Origin: Legionella sp. PC997
GTDB taxonomy: Bacteria > Pseudomonadota > Gammaproteobacteria > Legionellales > Legionellaceae
Length of the DNA: 64,000 bases
Assembly: GCF_014109825.1 (NCBI RefSeq)
Contig: NZ_CP059576.1
Location: 3,579,501-3,643,500 of the forward strand
Direction of reading: 5' to 3'
The position numbers and the translations under genes were made by a program. The notes below the pieces were generated by a model that worked only from the letters and a program-made list of their open reading frames with translations, ran no database searches and was not told the DNA's origin. Positions 26,887 through 36,322 of the stretch are shown here, in pieces. The stretch's first letter is position 1. The number at the start of each line of letters is the position of its first letter.

Positions 26887-28732
26887 TGGGAATAAACGAT
26901 TTGTTATTACAGTACGCGCTCGTTTGTTAATTGGCTTCATGACCCTTAGTTTACCTGTAATTATATCTATTTTGTTTTTGATACCCAAAGTAAATAACGT
27001 CGTTTACTTGAATCAGGAAATTCGTCGTGAAAACTTACCGGAAATTCTAGATAGTCAAATTTATCAAACCCAAGACCTTCTCGAGCATTGGGCGATGACG
27101 GGAGATCCTAGCTCCAAAGAACATTTGGACCGTTTGTGGGGCGAAATTAATGAAGTTAGAGACCGATGGGATCAGGTAATGCACTCCCTGGGAGATAAAA
27201 AATTACAAACTAAATGGGATAAATTGCAAGAATTATATATACCTCTTTATGATATTCAGAAATCCTTTATCAATTCTCCGAGAGATCCCAATAATTCCAA
27301 TAATGTAGAAAATAGTAGGAATAAAACAAGAGATGTCGAAAATGCAATGATCGACATTATATTAGGTTCTTATTCTTTACAAACAGGTAAGCGAGCAGGT
27401 GGTTTGTATGCATACGTATCGCAAGAAATCGAAAAGAATACAGATGAAATAAATCAAAGCCTAAATTCCTTAAAAACATCTGCTTATGCATTATTAATTC
27501 TTGCCGTGTTATTAACGATAACAGTTCCTTATATCACCCAGCGTTCTATAGCAAAGCCAGTGGATAATGCAATCAATATTGCCGAACGCATCGCCGCCGG
27601 TGAACGTGATATCGATATTCAAATACGAACGGCAGATAAATTAGGCAAAATGCTTTTATCGTTAAAAACAATGCAAGAGGCGATCAAGAAAAATGAGGAA
27701 ATCCTTCGCCGTAAAGAGGAGGAATCTCGAGAATTATTTGAAAAATTAGTCAATTCATCGAAAAAATATCGGTTACATAGCAGTAAAGTGGCTTCAGGTG
27801 ACCTTAGAGAGCGTCTTGAAATAGATAAAGACGATATATTGCAGGATCTTGGCAAGGATTTAAATTTGATGACCGATGGACTTGCATTTATCACCAAAAA
27901 AATTACTAAAGTCAGCAATGATATAGTCACGATGGTGGGTACGGTACTTACCTCCGCAAATGAACAAGCAGAAAGTATTACTTCACAAGCGTCTGCTATT
28001 AATGAAATCAGTGCCTCCCTGGAAGAAATAGATAAAAGCTCAAAACAAACCATGACTAAAGCACAAACACTACGTGAAGTGGCTAAAAATACCTATGAAC
28101 AAGGAAAACTGGGTAGTGAATCCGTAGAGCAAAGTATTCAGGGTATAAAAGTTTCAGAAGAAAAGATGAAGATAATCGCGCAAACCATTCTTGATTTAAG
28201 TACTCACACGCAACAAATCGGAGACATTACCTCCGTAGTTAATACCCTTGCCCAACAATCAAAAATGCTCGCCCTGAATGCATCCATCGAGGCATCCAAG
28301 GCGGGTGAAGCTGGAAAAGGATTTGCAGCAGTGGCAACCGAGGTACGCAATCTTGCCGAACAGTCAGAGCAATCCACCGTACAGGTACAAAAAATTCTTG
28401 AGGACATTCGACGTACTACGGAACGCGCAGTTACAGTGACCGAAGAAGGGGCCACGACTCTTGATTCAGGAATAAAACTTGTTGAAAAAGCAGGCCACAT
28501 TATCCAAGCTTTAAGTAAAATGATTAATGAGGCATCCATTTCCAGCCAACACATTGAAGTGGCCATTCGTCAAGAAGCAGTTGGAATTGAGCAAATTGTT
28601 GAAAGTATGAATGAAATCAACCGAACTACATCTACTTTTTCGAGTGGAATTAAAGAAATGATGACCTTTATCCATAATTTGGATGATATTGCCAAACATC
28701 TAAAGGAAGATATAGATATCTATAAAGTTTAG
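26876..28732 (+). CDS. Methyl-accepting chemotaxis receptor
   Basis: Membrane receptor of 618 aa. TM1 lies near residues 17-37 (LLIGFMTLSLPVIISILFLIP), followed by a periplasmic sensing region of about 170 residues. TM2 is near 202-222 (AYALLILAVLLTITVPYIT), then a HAMP domain (RSIAKPVDNAINIAERIAAG). The cytoplasmic signalling coiled coil has the conserved tip (KMLALNASIEASKAGEAGKG, then GFAAVATEVRNLAEQSEQS). No C-terminal CheR-tethering pentapeptide is seen. The sensing region resembles a helical four-helix type, but no ligand can be assigned. It is the only receptor in the window and lies between cheW2 and cheA. Confidence 0.94.
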   Translation: METNGNKRFVITVRARLLIGFMTLSLPVIISILFLIPKVNNVVYLNQEIRRENLPEILDSQIYQTQDLLEHWAMTGDPSSKEHLDRLWGEINEVRDRWDQVMHSLGDKKLQTKWDKLQELYIPLYDIQKSFINSPRDPNNSNNVENSRNKTRDVENAMIDIILGSYSLQTGKRAGGLYAYVSQEIEKNTDEINQSLNSLKTSAYALLILAVLLTITVPYITQRSIAKPVDNAINIAERIAAGERDIDIQIRTADKLGKMLLSLKTMQEAIKKNEEILRRKEEESRELFEKLVNSSKKYRLHSSKVASGDLRERLEIDKDDILQDLGKDLNLMTDGLAFITKKITKVSNDIVTMVGTVLTSANEQAESITSQASAINEISASLEEIDKSSKQTMTKAQTLREVAKNTYEQGKLGSESVEQSIQGIKVSEEKMKIIAQTILDLSTHTQQIGDITSVVNTLAQQSKMLALNASIEASKAGEAGKGFAAVATEVRNLAEQSEQSTVQVQKILEDIRRTTERAVTVTEEGATTLDSGIKLVEKAGHIIQALSKMINEASISSQHIEVAIRQEAVGIEQIVESMNEINRTTSTFSSGIKEMMTFIHNLDDIAKHLKEDIDIYKV

Positions 28733-28741
28733 GAGCTCCAT

Positions 28742-31009
28742 ATGACTCCAGACGATGAATTACTGGCGACATTTAGTGCAGAACTTGAATCATTACTGAC
28801 GCTGGTCACCGATCACTTAAAAAAAATGGAACAAAGTGAATCGAGTGATTTAAGTCCTATGATGGAAGAAATTTCCCGCGCAGGACGAAACATTAAAGTT
28901 TCTGCATTTTCTCTAGATGCCGATGATCTGGGGAAAATGGCTGAATACATTGAGAAATTGTTTGAACCGTCAAGGAACGTTTCCCTTGAATTAATTAATT
29001 TAGGATTTCGTGCTGTAGATGGAATGCGTGAAATTCTTCATGATTTTATAGAAAAACAACCGCTTTCTGAGGAGCATCATGCATTATTGTATCAGTTACA
29101 GCATGCGCTCTCCGATGCGGAAAAAACTGAAGAAACTCAAAGTATAGAGGAACCACCTACCTCACCTGATTCAATTAGAAAACCAACGCCTAGAGCCTTA
29201 GATAATGAATTTATAAAAAAACTAGTTGAAACATTCAAATTAGAACTCCAGGAAAATTTAATCACCATTACTGATGGTTTATTACAACTTGAAAAAGGAA
29301 CTTTATCTGCAGAGGAATCCAAGAGCTTATTGGAAGAACTTTTTCGAATTGCTCATAACATCAAAGGTTCTTCTCGGGGTATAGGGGCTCTCGATGTTGG
29401 TGAGATTGCACATCATATCGAAACTTTATTTGCCGCAATCCAAAAAAAGAGTATAAGAATTTCTTCGAGCCTGATTAATCTTTGTCTGCAATCGATCGAT
29501 TATATGAATGAAGCCATGCAATGTTTCAGTGAACAAAAACCACTATCGTTCGATTTAAAAAATCATTTACTGCAACTCGAACATCATACTGAATTATCCA
29601 GTGAAGAAATGTCATTATCTGAATCGAGTGCTGAATTTACTATGGTTAAAAAAGCGCCTCTATCTCCAGAGGGACAAGTAAAAACCACCGAATTTGAATC
29701 AATCCGTGTTTCTTTACAAAATTTAGATCGAGTTTCAGTTTATACCGAAGAAATTCAAGCCATAAAAATAGTCATCGAAGAATATTACAACAAATTAACG
29801 AAGATGAATTTTAAAATAGAAAATTTGGTTCAAGCATGGAAAAAAAGTAAGACTAATCTACACGTTTTTACGCAAGAAAAAGAAGAACCCGAGGACTCGT
29901 TGTTTTCTACCAGTTTTTTAGAATTATCAGAAATTCATAATTCGACGCGTTTAATGCAACGGGAAATGCGAATCCCGGTTAGCGAATTATCCATTTTATT
30001 AAATGCGCTTCAGGATGAGATTCGCACTTTGCGACTGATTCCGGTTACCACACAATTACGTTATCTACCTCGAATCGTGCGTGATTTAGCCCATGAATTA
30101 AATAAGCAAGTGAATCTTGAAATAAATACCAATGATGTAAAAATTGATAAAATGATCCTCGATGGTTTAAAGGATCCGATCGTTCATCTTTTACGTAATG
30201 CAATCGATCATGGTATCGAACCAACCGAAGTCCGTAAAGCGGCCAGTAAATCCTCTCAAGGAAATATTCGCATCAATGTCAATCAGGAAGACAATCAAAT
30301 TGTATTTAAAATCATTGATGATGGTGCCGGCATCAAAACCGATGATGTAATTCGCATCGCGTTGCAAAAGAAAATAATTACCCAATCTGAGCTTGAAAAC
30401 ATCAAGAAAGAGGATATTTACGAGCTCATTTTTCGACCGGGTTTTTCCACTCGAGAAATTGCAACTGATATTTCCGGACGGGGCGTTGGTTTGGACGTCG
30501 TACGTTCCAACTTGCTTAGGCTAAAAGGCCAAGTCAGCATTGAAAGCCAACCGGGGAAAGGAACCACTTTTTTTCTGAGAGTACCACTCACCTTATCTAC
30601 GGAACGAGGATTAACGGTTGCCTGTAATGAGCAAATATTTGTAATTCTTACCAACTCTGTAGAAACAATTATGTTATTAAAAGAACAAGACATTATGATT
30701 GTGGAAGGAAGCCCAAGTGTTCTTGTCAACGAACAACCAGTTTTGTTATGCTCATTGTCTAAGGTACTGCAACTTGGTGAAAACAAACAGAATAAAAGAG
30801 AGCATAACTCTGTGGTGGTAATCAAAAAAAATGGAGACCGTATTGCCTTACTTGTCGACGAAATTATTGGTGAAAGGGAAATTGTACTTAAACCGTTGCA
30901 AGAGCCATTGATACATATCCCTTGTGTTATCGGAGCTACTCTAACCGGCAGCAATCAAATTAATTTCGTCTTAAACTCCGCGGAGATTATTAGAAAAATG
31001 CTGCTATAG
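28742..31009 (+). CDS. cheA: CheA histidine kinase with one degenerate and one intact HPt domain
   Basis: Central kinase of the chemosensory array, 755 aa. HPt-like domain 1 (residues 5-110) has Arg49 where the phospho-His should be (GRNIKVSA). HPt domain 2 (about 155-270) is intact with His205 in AHNIKGSS. A dimerisation helix pair follows, then the HATPase domain with N box LLRNAIDHGIEP near residue 483, DDGAGI, FRPGFSTR, and GRGVGLDVV. The C terminus (about 620-750) is a CheW-like regulatory domain. There is no fused receiver. An SD (AGGAGCTCC) precedes the start. Likely phosphotransfer partners are the CheB and cyclase receivers downstream. Confidence 0.94.
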   Translation: MTPDDELLATFSAELESLLTLVTDHLKKMEQSESSDLSPMMEEISRAGRNIKVSAFSLDADDLGKMAEYIEKLFEPSRNVSLELINLGFRAVDGMREILHDFIEKQPLSEEHHALLYQLQHALSDAEKTEETQSIEEPPTSPDSIRKPTPRALDNEFIKKLVETFKLELQENLITITDGLLQLEKGTLSAEESKSLLEELFRIAHNIKGSSRGIGALDVGEIAHHIETLFAAIQKKSIRISSSLINLCLQSIDYMNEAMQCFSEQKPLSFDLKNHLLQLEHHTELSSEEMSLSESSAEFTMVKKAPLSPEGQVKTTEFESIRVSLQNLDRVSVYTEEIQAIKIVIEEYYNKLTKMNFKIENLVQAWKKSKTNLHVFTQEKEEPEDSLFSTSFLELSEIHNSTRLMQREMRIPVSELSILLNALQDEIRTLRLIPVTTQLRYLPRIVRDLAHELNKQVNLEINTNDVKIDKMILDGLKDPIVHLLRNAIDHGIEPTEVRKAASKSSQGNIRINVNQEDNQIVFKIIDDGAGIKTDDVIRIALQKKIITQSELENIKKEDIYELIFRPGFSTREIATDISGRGVGLDVVRSNLLRLKGQVSIESQPGKGTTFFLRVPLTLSTERGLTVACNEQIFVILTNSVETIMLLKEQDIMIVEGSPSVLVNEQPVLLCSLSKVLQLGENKQNKREHNSVVVIKKNGDRIALLVDEIIGEREIVLKPLQEPLIHIPCVIGATLTGSNQINFVLNSAEIIRKMLL

Positions 31010-31022
31010 TGAACTATTACCC

Positions 31023-32081
31023 ATGATTAAAATTTTAATTGTTGATGACTCACCCACCGAAGTTGCATTAATTCAACACATCATAGAATCTGAAAAAGAT
31101 ATGGAAGTCATTGGTGTTGCCAAAAATGGAAAAGAAGCAATTGACCTGACTACCCTATTAAAGCCTGATCTTATTACGATGGATATTCAAATGCCGATTA
31201 TGGATGGACTCGAAGCCACTCGCATTATTATGGCCCAAAATCCGACCCCCATCGTCGTGATCAGCTCCCTGGTGAATGATGAGTCACTCTCTGCCACATT
31301 CCATATTCTTGAAGCAGGTGCGTTAACTGCATTAGCGAAACCCGTTAATGTATTCTCCCCTTCATTTGAAGAAAGCAGTCAACACATTGTTGATACCCTA
31401 AGAAGCCTCTCTGATATTCGGGTGATCAAAAAACCACTAAAAAAATATTCCCCTCTTGATGAAAGCAAAAAGCATAACCCAGAAGACACGAACAACTTAA
31501 ATTATGAAATTTTAGGAATAGGCGCTTCAGTGGGCGGTCCTATGGCATTAAAGACCATTCTCTCGAAATTAGATTCTAATTTCCCAATACCTATAATGAT
31601 TGTTCAACATATGAGTCCAGGCTTTCTTCGAGGATTTGCACAATGGCTTGCAGAAAACTCACCTCTTCAAGTGAAAAATGCGGTTGATTATGAACCATTA
31701 CAAAAAGGAACAGTATATGTTGCCCCTGAACACAAGCATATGGAAATCGAACGTGTTCATGAACGATTAGTATGTAAACTAGTTGATGGCCCCCCAGTCT
31801 CCGGTTTTTGTCCTTCGATTACCCGATTGCTGCATTCTATTGCCAAAGTTTCTGGAAATAAGGCGATTGGAATTCTATTAACTGGAATGAGTGATGATGG
31901 TGCAGAAGGTTTATTGGAATTAAAAAAAGCTCATGGACATACATTGATTCAAAACCAGGAAAGTTCCATCGTTTTTGGAATGGGCGCTGTAGCTCAGTCC
32001 TTGGATGCTGTAGATGAGGTTATTGGGTTAGAGCAGATTGCAAGTTATTTAACCAAAATTTGTCCGACAAAACATGAGTAG
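31023..32081 (+). CDS. cheB: CheB methylesterase response regulator
   Basis: Removes methyl groups from receptor glutamates when phosphorylated. The receiver domain is residues 1-125 with Asp54 (ITMDIQMP) and Lys106 (ALAKPV). The esterase domain from about 160 has Ser169 in GIGASVGGP (usual GASTGG), His196 in VQHMSPGF and the late Asp in LLTGMSDDGAEG. At 352 aa it has normal length. It pairs with cheR and overlaps the cyclase gene by 8 nt. Confidence 0.95.
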   Translation: MIKILIVDDSPTEVALIQHIIESEKDMEVIGVAKNGKEAIDLTTLLKPDLITMDIQMPIMDGLEATRIIMAQNPTPIVVISSLVNDESLSATFHILEAGALTALAKPVNVFSPSFEESSQHIVDTLRSLSDIRVIKKPLKKYSPLDESKKHNPEDTNNLNYEILGIGASVGGPMALKTILSKLDSNFPIPIMIVQHMSPGFLRGFAQWLAENSPLQVKNAVDYEPLQKGTVYVAPEHKHMEIERVHERLVCKLVDGPPVSGFCPSITRLLHSIAKVSGNKAIGILLTGMSDDGAEGLLELKKAHGHTLIQNQESSIVFGMGAVAQSLDAVDEVIGLEQIASYLTKICPTKHE

Positions 32082-33369
32082 CTCTTTTATGGAAAAAGAA
32101 AATCCCGTGGTCTTGGTGGTGGATGACAGTGCCACCATGCGCTTAATTACCTGCAATGCCTTACTTAAAGTTGGTTTTGCAGTGATTCAAGCTGAAAATG
32201 GTGAGGCCGCATTATCCTTACTTAAAACCTCGAAGCCTGATGCCATTTTGCTGGATGTAGAAATGCCTGGTCTGAATGGTTTTGAAGTCTGTGCAGCGAT
32301 TCGAAAATTACCCGATTGTCTTTTCCTTCCTATTATGATGGTCACTGGATTAGAAGATTATGAATCCATTAATAAAGCCTTTCAGGCAGGAGCTACTGAT
32401 TTTACCACCAAACCAATTAATCCAACGCTATTAGGATATCGTGTCCGTTATATGGTACGGACTAATTCGTATTTTCAAGAATTACAAATTGCTGAACAAA
32501 GAGTCAAAGCCTTAAATGAAGAACTGATAAATAAGTTAGTTGAAATCCAGCAAAATGCAATTGCGGTAGCACGCTTTGTCCCTCAAGATTTTTTGAAAGT
32601 TCTAAATCGTAAAAATATTGCAGACATCAAGCTCGGCGATTGTGTTGAAAAAGTCATGACCGTCCTCTTTTTGGATATAAAATCGTTTACTTCACTTGCT
32701 GAACGTTTAGCGCCTGTTGAAATTTTCACGGTTTTTAATGAACTAATGAGTTATTTAGATCCTGCTATTTTAAAAAATTCTGGCCTTATTGATAAATATA
32801 TTGGTGATGCCATTATGGCATTATTTAATAGTGCCGATGACGCTGTGACCGCGGCATTGGATATGTTAGAGGCTTTAGATCGTTTTAATGCCACGCGAGT
32901 TCGCGATAACCTAAAACCTATTAATGTAGGAATTGGGATAAATACCGGTAATTTGATTGTAGGCACTGTTGGTTTTGAAAAACGGATGGATTGCAGTGTC
33001 ATTAGTGATGCAGTCAATATAGCTTCTCGACTTGAATCATTAACTAGAAGTTTTAATATTGAGCTTCTCATTGGTGAACAGACCTATGAAGAATTAAAAC
33101 AAAAAGAAAAATACAATTTACGTAGTTTAGGTTTAACCCAAGTGAAAGGGAAAAGCTTATCTATAGAAATTTATGAAGTTTTTAATCATAACTCCCCCAC
33201 TGAAATGCAGTTAAAAAAGGATTCAGCTACTCTTTTTAAGGACGCTGTAACGCATTATGAAGCAAAAAAATTTGCGGATGCGGCAAATTGCTTTGAGCAA
33301 ATCGTACTAAAAAATCCAAATGACTCACCAGCACAATATTATTTGCAGAAATGCAAAGAAAAAATGTAA
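32074..33369 (+). CDS. Receiver-class III nucleotidyl cyclase, likely output of the chemosensory operon
   Basis: Residues 10-130 form a receiver (acidic pair Asp17-Asp18, phospho-acceptor Asp61, Lys113). A coiled coil covers 135-165. A class III cyclase domain spans about 190-370 with metal-binding Asp201 and Asp245, Lys241 in DKYIGDAIMA, and Asn315/Arg319 in DAVNIASRL. The last 50 residues resemble a TPR. Lys241 argues for adenylate over guanylate cyclase. The partner position, Asp in many adenylate cyclases and Thr in the cyanobacterial type, is Ser308, so cAMP is probable but not certain. As the last gene it replaces CheY, suggesting that CheA phosphorylation controls cyclic-nucleotide synthesis. 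Confidence 0.9.
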   Translation: MSSSFMEKENPVVLVVDDSATMRLITCNALLKVGFAVIQAENGEAALSLLKTSKPDAILLDVEMPGLNGFEVCAAIRKLPDCLFLPIMMVTGLEDYESINKAFQAGATDFTTKPINPTLLGYRVRYMVRTNSYFQELQIAEQRVKALNEELINKLVEIQQNAIAVARFVPQDFLKVLNRKNIADIKLGDCVEKVMTVLFLDIKSFTSLAERLAPVEIFTVFNELMSYLDPAILKNSGLIDKYIGDAIMALFNSADDAVTAALDMLEALDRFNATRVRDNLKPINVGIGINTGNLIVGTVGFEKRMDCSVISDAVNIASRLESLTRSFNIELLIGEQTYEELKQKEKYNLRSLGLTQVKGKSLSIEIYEVFNHNSPTEMQLKKDSATLFKDAVTHYEAKKFADAANCFEQIVLKNPNDSPAQYYLQKCKEKM

Positions 33370-33408
33370 TGAGTCATTTTATCCAGGTTAAACGAGTGAT
33401 GACCCTTC

Positions 33409-34542
33409 TTAACCGGCTTTAATTTGATCCACTACTTGTTGGTTGAGATGGGTCACAATTAGACTGACTAATTTAACTGCTTGCTCATAATCACGTTTAT
33501 CAAACATTCCAGCTTGTTGATGTGCATAGCGAATAGGAACTCCGATATTGATACTAGGAACCCCTGAACCTGAACCTTGAACTTTTGAGCCATCTTGACC
33601 ATAACCCATTTCTGACTCAAGTTGCACTTGAATATTATTTTTCTTTGCTAAATCTAAAATCCAGTTAAGTAGTTCTTGATGAGGAATCATGGAGCGATCA
33701 TAGACAAATAAAGTAGGACCTTTACCCAAGGCTATTCGGCCTTTGCGTTTTGCAATTAAAACAGGATAATCATCGGCAATACCTACCTCAACATTAATGG
33801 TAATATCGGGATGAGTACTTTGATATACAGTACTTGCCCCACGTAGCCCCACCTCTTCCTGTACGGTTGCTGCTGCATAGAGTTGATTAGCTTTATCCTG
33901 GTTTTTTATAGAGTCTAGAACATCGCCAATAAGCGCCAGCCCCAAGCGATCGTCAAGAGCCTTTGCTAAAAAGCGGTTTTCACTCAAAGAACTAAATTGG
34001 CTTGCAGGAGTCACTTGCAATCCTGGACGCACATTGAATTTGCTTTCAGCCTGCTCTTTGGTTTCTGCCCCGATATCAAGAAAAATAGCATTCCCCGAGG
34101 GCAACTGATTTTTCTTGGCTTCATCAATAAGATGGGTCGAGTCCATCCCTGAATAAGCTAAAATAGGTCCATTAGGCGTGGATATCATCCAACGCTGTGC
34201 AAAAATTACGGAAGATGGAATACCGCCTAAAGGAATAACTTTGATAAAGCCATCTGGAGTAATTGATTCAATCATATATCCTACTTCATCCATATGCGCC
34301 ATTAACAAGACATTAGGACCTTTCTGATTTCCTTTGTATTGGCCAATTAAATTACCCATTCCGTCTACTGTAATACTGTTCATGGATTGCTGCCATTGTT
34401 GCTTTACCGCATCCCGAACAGACTTTTCAAAACCAGATGCACCTGCTAAATCTGTTAATTTCGCTAAAGAATGATCGTCTGCAATAGCACTTGTTGCGCC
34501 AAGCAGCGATAACCCTGCTGTGAAGAGATTTAATTTTTTCAT
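33409..34542 (-). CDS. Exported M42-family metallo-aminopeptidase
   Basis: M42 glutamyl aminopeptidase/endoglucanase-M family, 377 aa. The di-metal site is visible as LMAHMDEVGYM (His, Asp), KALDDRLGLALI (bridging Asp), AATVQEEVGLRGA (catalytic Glu pair), INVEVGIADDYP and RYAHQQAGMFDKRD (last His). The protein begins with a signal peptide (MKKLNLFTAGLSLLGATSAIA), so it should be exported, whereas most M42 enzymes are cytoplasmic. The start at 34542 has AAGGA 7 nt upstream; a longer frame to 34617 has no such site and would bury the signal peptide. It is convergent with the chemosensory operon. Confidence 0.9.
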   Translation of the reverse strand: MKKLNLFTAGLSLLGATSAIADDHSLAKLTDLAGASGFEKSVRDAVKQQWQQSMNSITVDGMGNLIGQYKGNQKGPNVLLMAHMDEVGYMIESITPDGFIKVIPLGGIPSSVIFAQRWMISTPNGPILAYSGMDSTHLIDEAKKNQLPSGNAIFLDIGAETKEQAESKFNVRPGLQVTPASQFSSLSENRFLAKALDDRLGLALIGDVLDSIKNQDKANQLYAAATVQEEVGLRGASTVYQSTHPDITINVEVGIADDYPVLIAKRKGRIALGKGPTLFVYDRSMIPHQELLNWILDLAKKNNIQVQLESEMGYGQDGSKVQGSGSGVPSINIGVPIRYAHQQAGMFDKRDYEQAVKLVSLIVTHLNQQVVDQIKAG

Positions 34543-34858
34543 ACCAATGTCCTTATCTAAAATCCGGTGTGAGAAACGTTGAATCAATAAGCCGGTAAAA
34601 TTCATCCTCTTATTCAAAGGCTTTCCCTGAATCTTCCCATGCGTTGCTGAAAAACTATTCTCAGGATCCGAAAGATCCTGCCAACCACCCGTAGCCTCAC
34701 GGAAAAGCCGCGTACGTAGACTCCGGATATGATTAAGAAATAGTATTTGTTCACAGGACTCAGCGGATGTTTTTCCGAATTATTGTGACCTCATTCTACT
34801 ATAGTAAGCCTCAAATATTTAGGCTATTATTGCCCTTTTCATTGGAATAATTTTTGCC
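34543..34858. other. Intergenic region between M42 peptidase and kdsB
   Basis: 316 bp between divergent genes. It contains the perfect hairpin CAGGATC-CGAAA-GATCCTG (34662-34680) and an AGCCT/AGGCT pair (34807-34825) just before kdsB. No convincing sigma70 promoter or coding frame was found. Confidence 0.5.
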
Positions 34859-35677
34859 ATGCACACTGCCATTGTAATTCCGGCCCGCTATGCTTCTACT
34901 CGTTTACCAGGAAAACCTCTGGCCATGATTCAAGGGCAAACGATGTTGCAACGTGTAGTCCGCTTATCACGTGCTGCTGCGGAAGGATTAGAAAATGTGT
35001 CGGTAGTCGTTGCAACAGACGATGAGCGAATTGTCCATCATTGTAAGGAATTAGGTGTTGCATCAATAATGACTCCACCAGAGGCGCCAAGTGGAACGGA
35101 TCGTGTCGCCGAAGCAATACGCTCTATGGAAAGTCAACCCGATTTCATTTTAAATATGCAGGGCGATGCTCCTTTAACACCGCCAGATTTTTTACGTGCA
35201 TTAATCGATGCGTTCACTACTTCTCCTTGTGACGTGATTACCCCCGTAACTCAATTAACCTGGGATCAGCTGGACAATTTGCGCCAAAATAAATTAGCCA
35301 CTCCCTTTAGTGGTACTACCGCCGTATTCGATGAACAAACAGGCCACGCTTTTTGGTTTAGCAAAAATATTATTCCTGCCATCCGCAAAGAAAAAGAATT
35401 ACGTCAAAACAGTGATAAAAGTCCGATATTTCGTCACATTGGCTTATATGGTTATTCGCGAGATATGCTCGAACGCTATATTAACCTGCCAGAAAGTAAA
35501 TTTGAAAAAATGGAAGGTTTAGAGCAATTACGTATCTTGGAAAATGGCTATACAGTTCGTTGCATTCCCGTTGACTATAGAGGTCGTGCCAGTATGTCAG
35601 GCATTGATAGCCCAGAGGATATTGCTCGTGCTGAAGCATTGATTGCCCAACACGGTGAACTATTAGAGAGTATGTAA
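34859..35677 (+). CDS. kdsB: CMP-KDO synthetase
   Basis: Activates the lipopolysaccharide sugar KDO with CTP. It shows the nucleotidyltransferase signature IPARYASTRLPGKPLAMIQG at the N terminus, VVVATDDERI, PSGTDRVAEA and LNMQGDAPLTPP (Mg-binding Asp; E. coli has LNVQGDEP, so the acid after Asp is changed to Ala here). The C-terminal LEQLRILENGYTVRC is also present. At 272 aa it is slightly longer than E. coli KdsB (248). It is followed after 2 nt by a histidine phosphatase gene and probably co-transcribed with it. Confidence 0.94.
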   Translation: MHTAIVIPARYASTRLPGKPLAMIQGQTMLQRVVRLSRAAAEGLENVSVVVATDDERIVHHCKELGVASIMTPPEAPSGTDRVAEAIRSMESQPDFILNMQGDAPLTPPDFLRALIDAFTTSPCDVITPVTQLTWDQLDNLRQNKLATPFSGTTAVFDEQTGHAFWFSKNIIPAIRKEKELRQNSDKSPIFRHIGLYGYSRDMLERYINLPESKFEKMEGLEQLRILENGYTVRCIPVDYRGRASMSGIDSPEDIARAEALIAQHGELLESM

Positions 35678-35679
35678 CT

Positions 35680-36306
35680 ATGAGGACTCGATTACTGGTT
35701 GCTCGTCATGGAAATACTTTTGCGCCTGGCGAACTGGTTCGAAGAGTAGGCATTACTGATTTACCGCTGGTAAATAGTGGCTTCACTCAGGGAAACAAAC
35801 TGGGCAACTATCTGAAAACCAATGGTCTTATTCCAGATGTAATTTTTACTTCGAAGCTTAAACGGGCCATACAGACTGCAGAACAAGCCCAAAAGACTAT
35901 GGGGACCCATTTGTCGATTGAAACGCTGGCCATTTTCAATGAAATCGATTACGGGCCTGATGAAAATCTGCCCGAAGAAGAGGTTGTTGCACGCCTTGGA
36001 AAGGAAGCAATTTATGCATGGGAAACACAAGCTATAGTGCCTGAAGGTTGGAATGTCGATCCCTCTTTACTGATTCAGAATTGGGTGGATTTTTCTTTGC
36101 GTATTCGTAAAGAATACCCCGGGAAAACATGTCTGGTAGTTACCAGCAATGGAATTGCTCGCTTTGCGCCTTATTTAACGGGTGATTTTGCAGCATTCAG
36201 TGCGCAATATGGAATCAAAGTTGCAACCGGAGGATTGTGTGTCTTTGAGCATAAAGAGCCATCTGGGACATGGGATTGTCTTGCTTGGAATGTAAAACCT
36301 CAGTGA
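35680..36306 (+). CDS. Histidine phosphatase superfamily protein
   Basis: Phosphoglycerate-mutase-like fold, 208 aa. The phospho-acceptor motif is LVARHGNTFAPGE (RHG, catalytic His11), followed by FTSKLKRAIQTAEQA (phosphate-binding Arg) and NEIDYGPDENLPEEEV (acid catalyst). The second catalytic His usual near the C terminus (family: vSHG) is replaced: the corresponding stretch reads LVVTSNGIARF. Substrate unknown. Position 2 nt after kdsB hints at a sugar-phosphate or envelope role, but KDO-8-phosphate phosphatase is a different (HAD) family, so this is only a hint. Confidence 0.85.
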   Translation: MRTRLLVARHGNTFAPGELVRRVGITDLPLVNSGFTQGNKLGNYLKTNGLIPDVIFTSKLKRAIQTAEQAQKTMGTHLSIETLAIFNEIDYGPDENLPEEEVVARLGKEAIYAWETQAIVPEGWNVDPSLLIQNWVDFSLRIRKEYPGKTCLVVTSNGIARFAPYLTGDFAAFSAQYGIKVATGGLCVFEHKEPSGTWDCLAWNVKPQ

Positions 36307-36322
36307 TCTTGGAAGATTTCTC

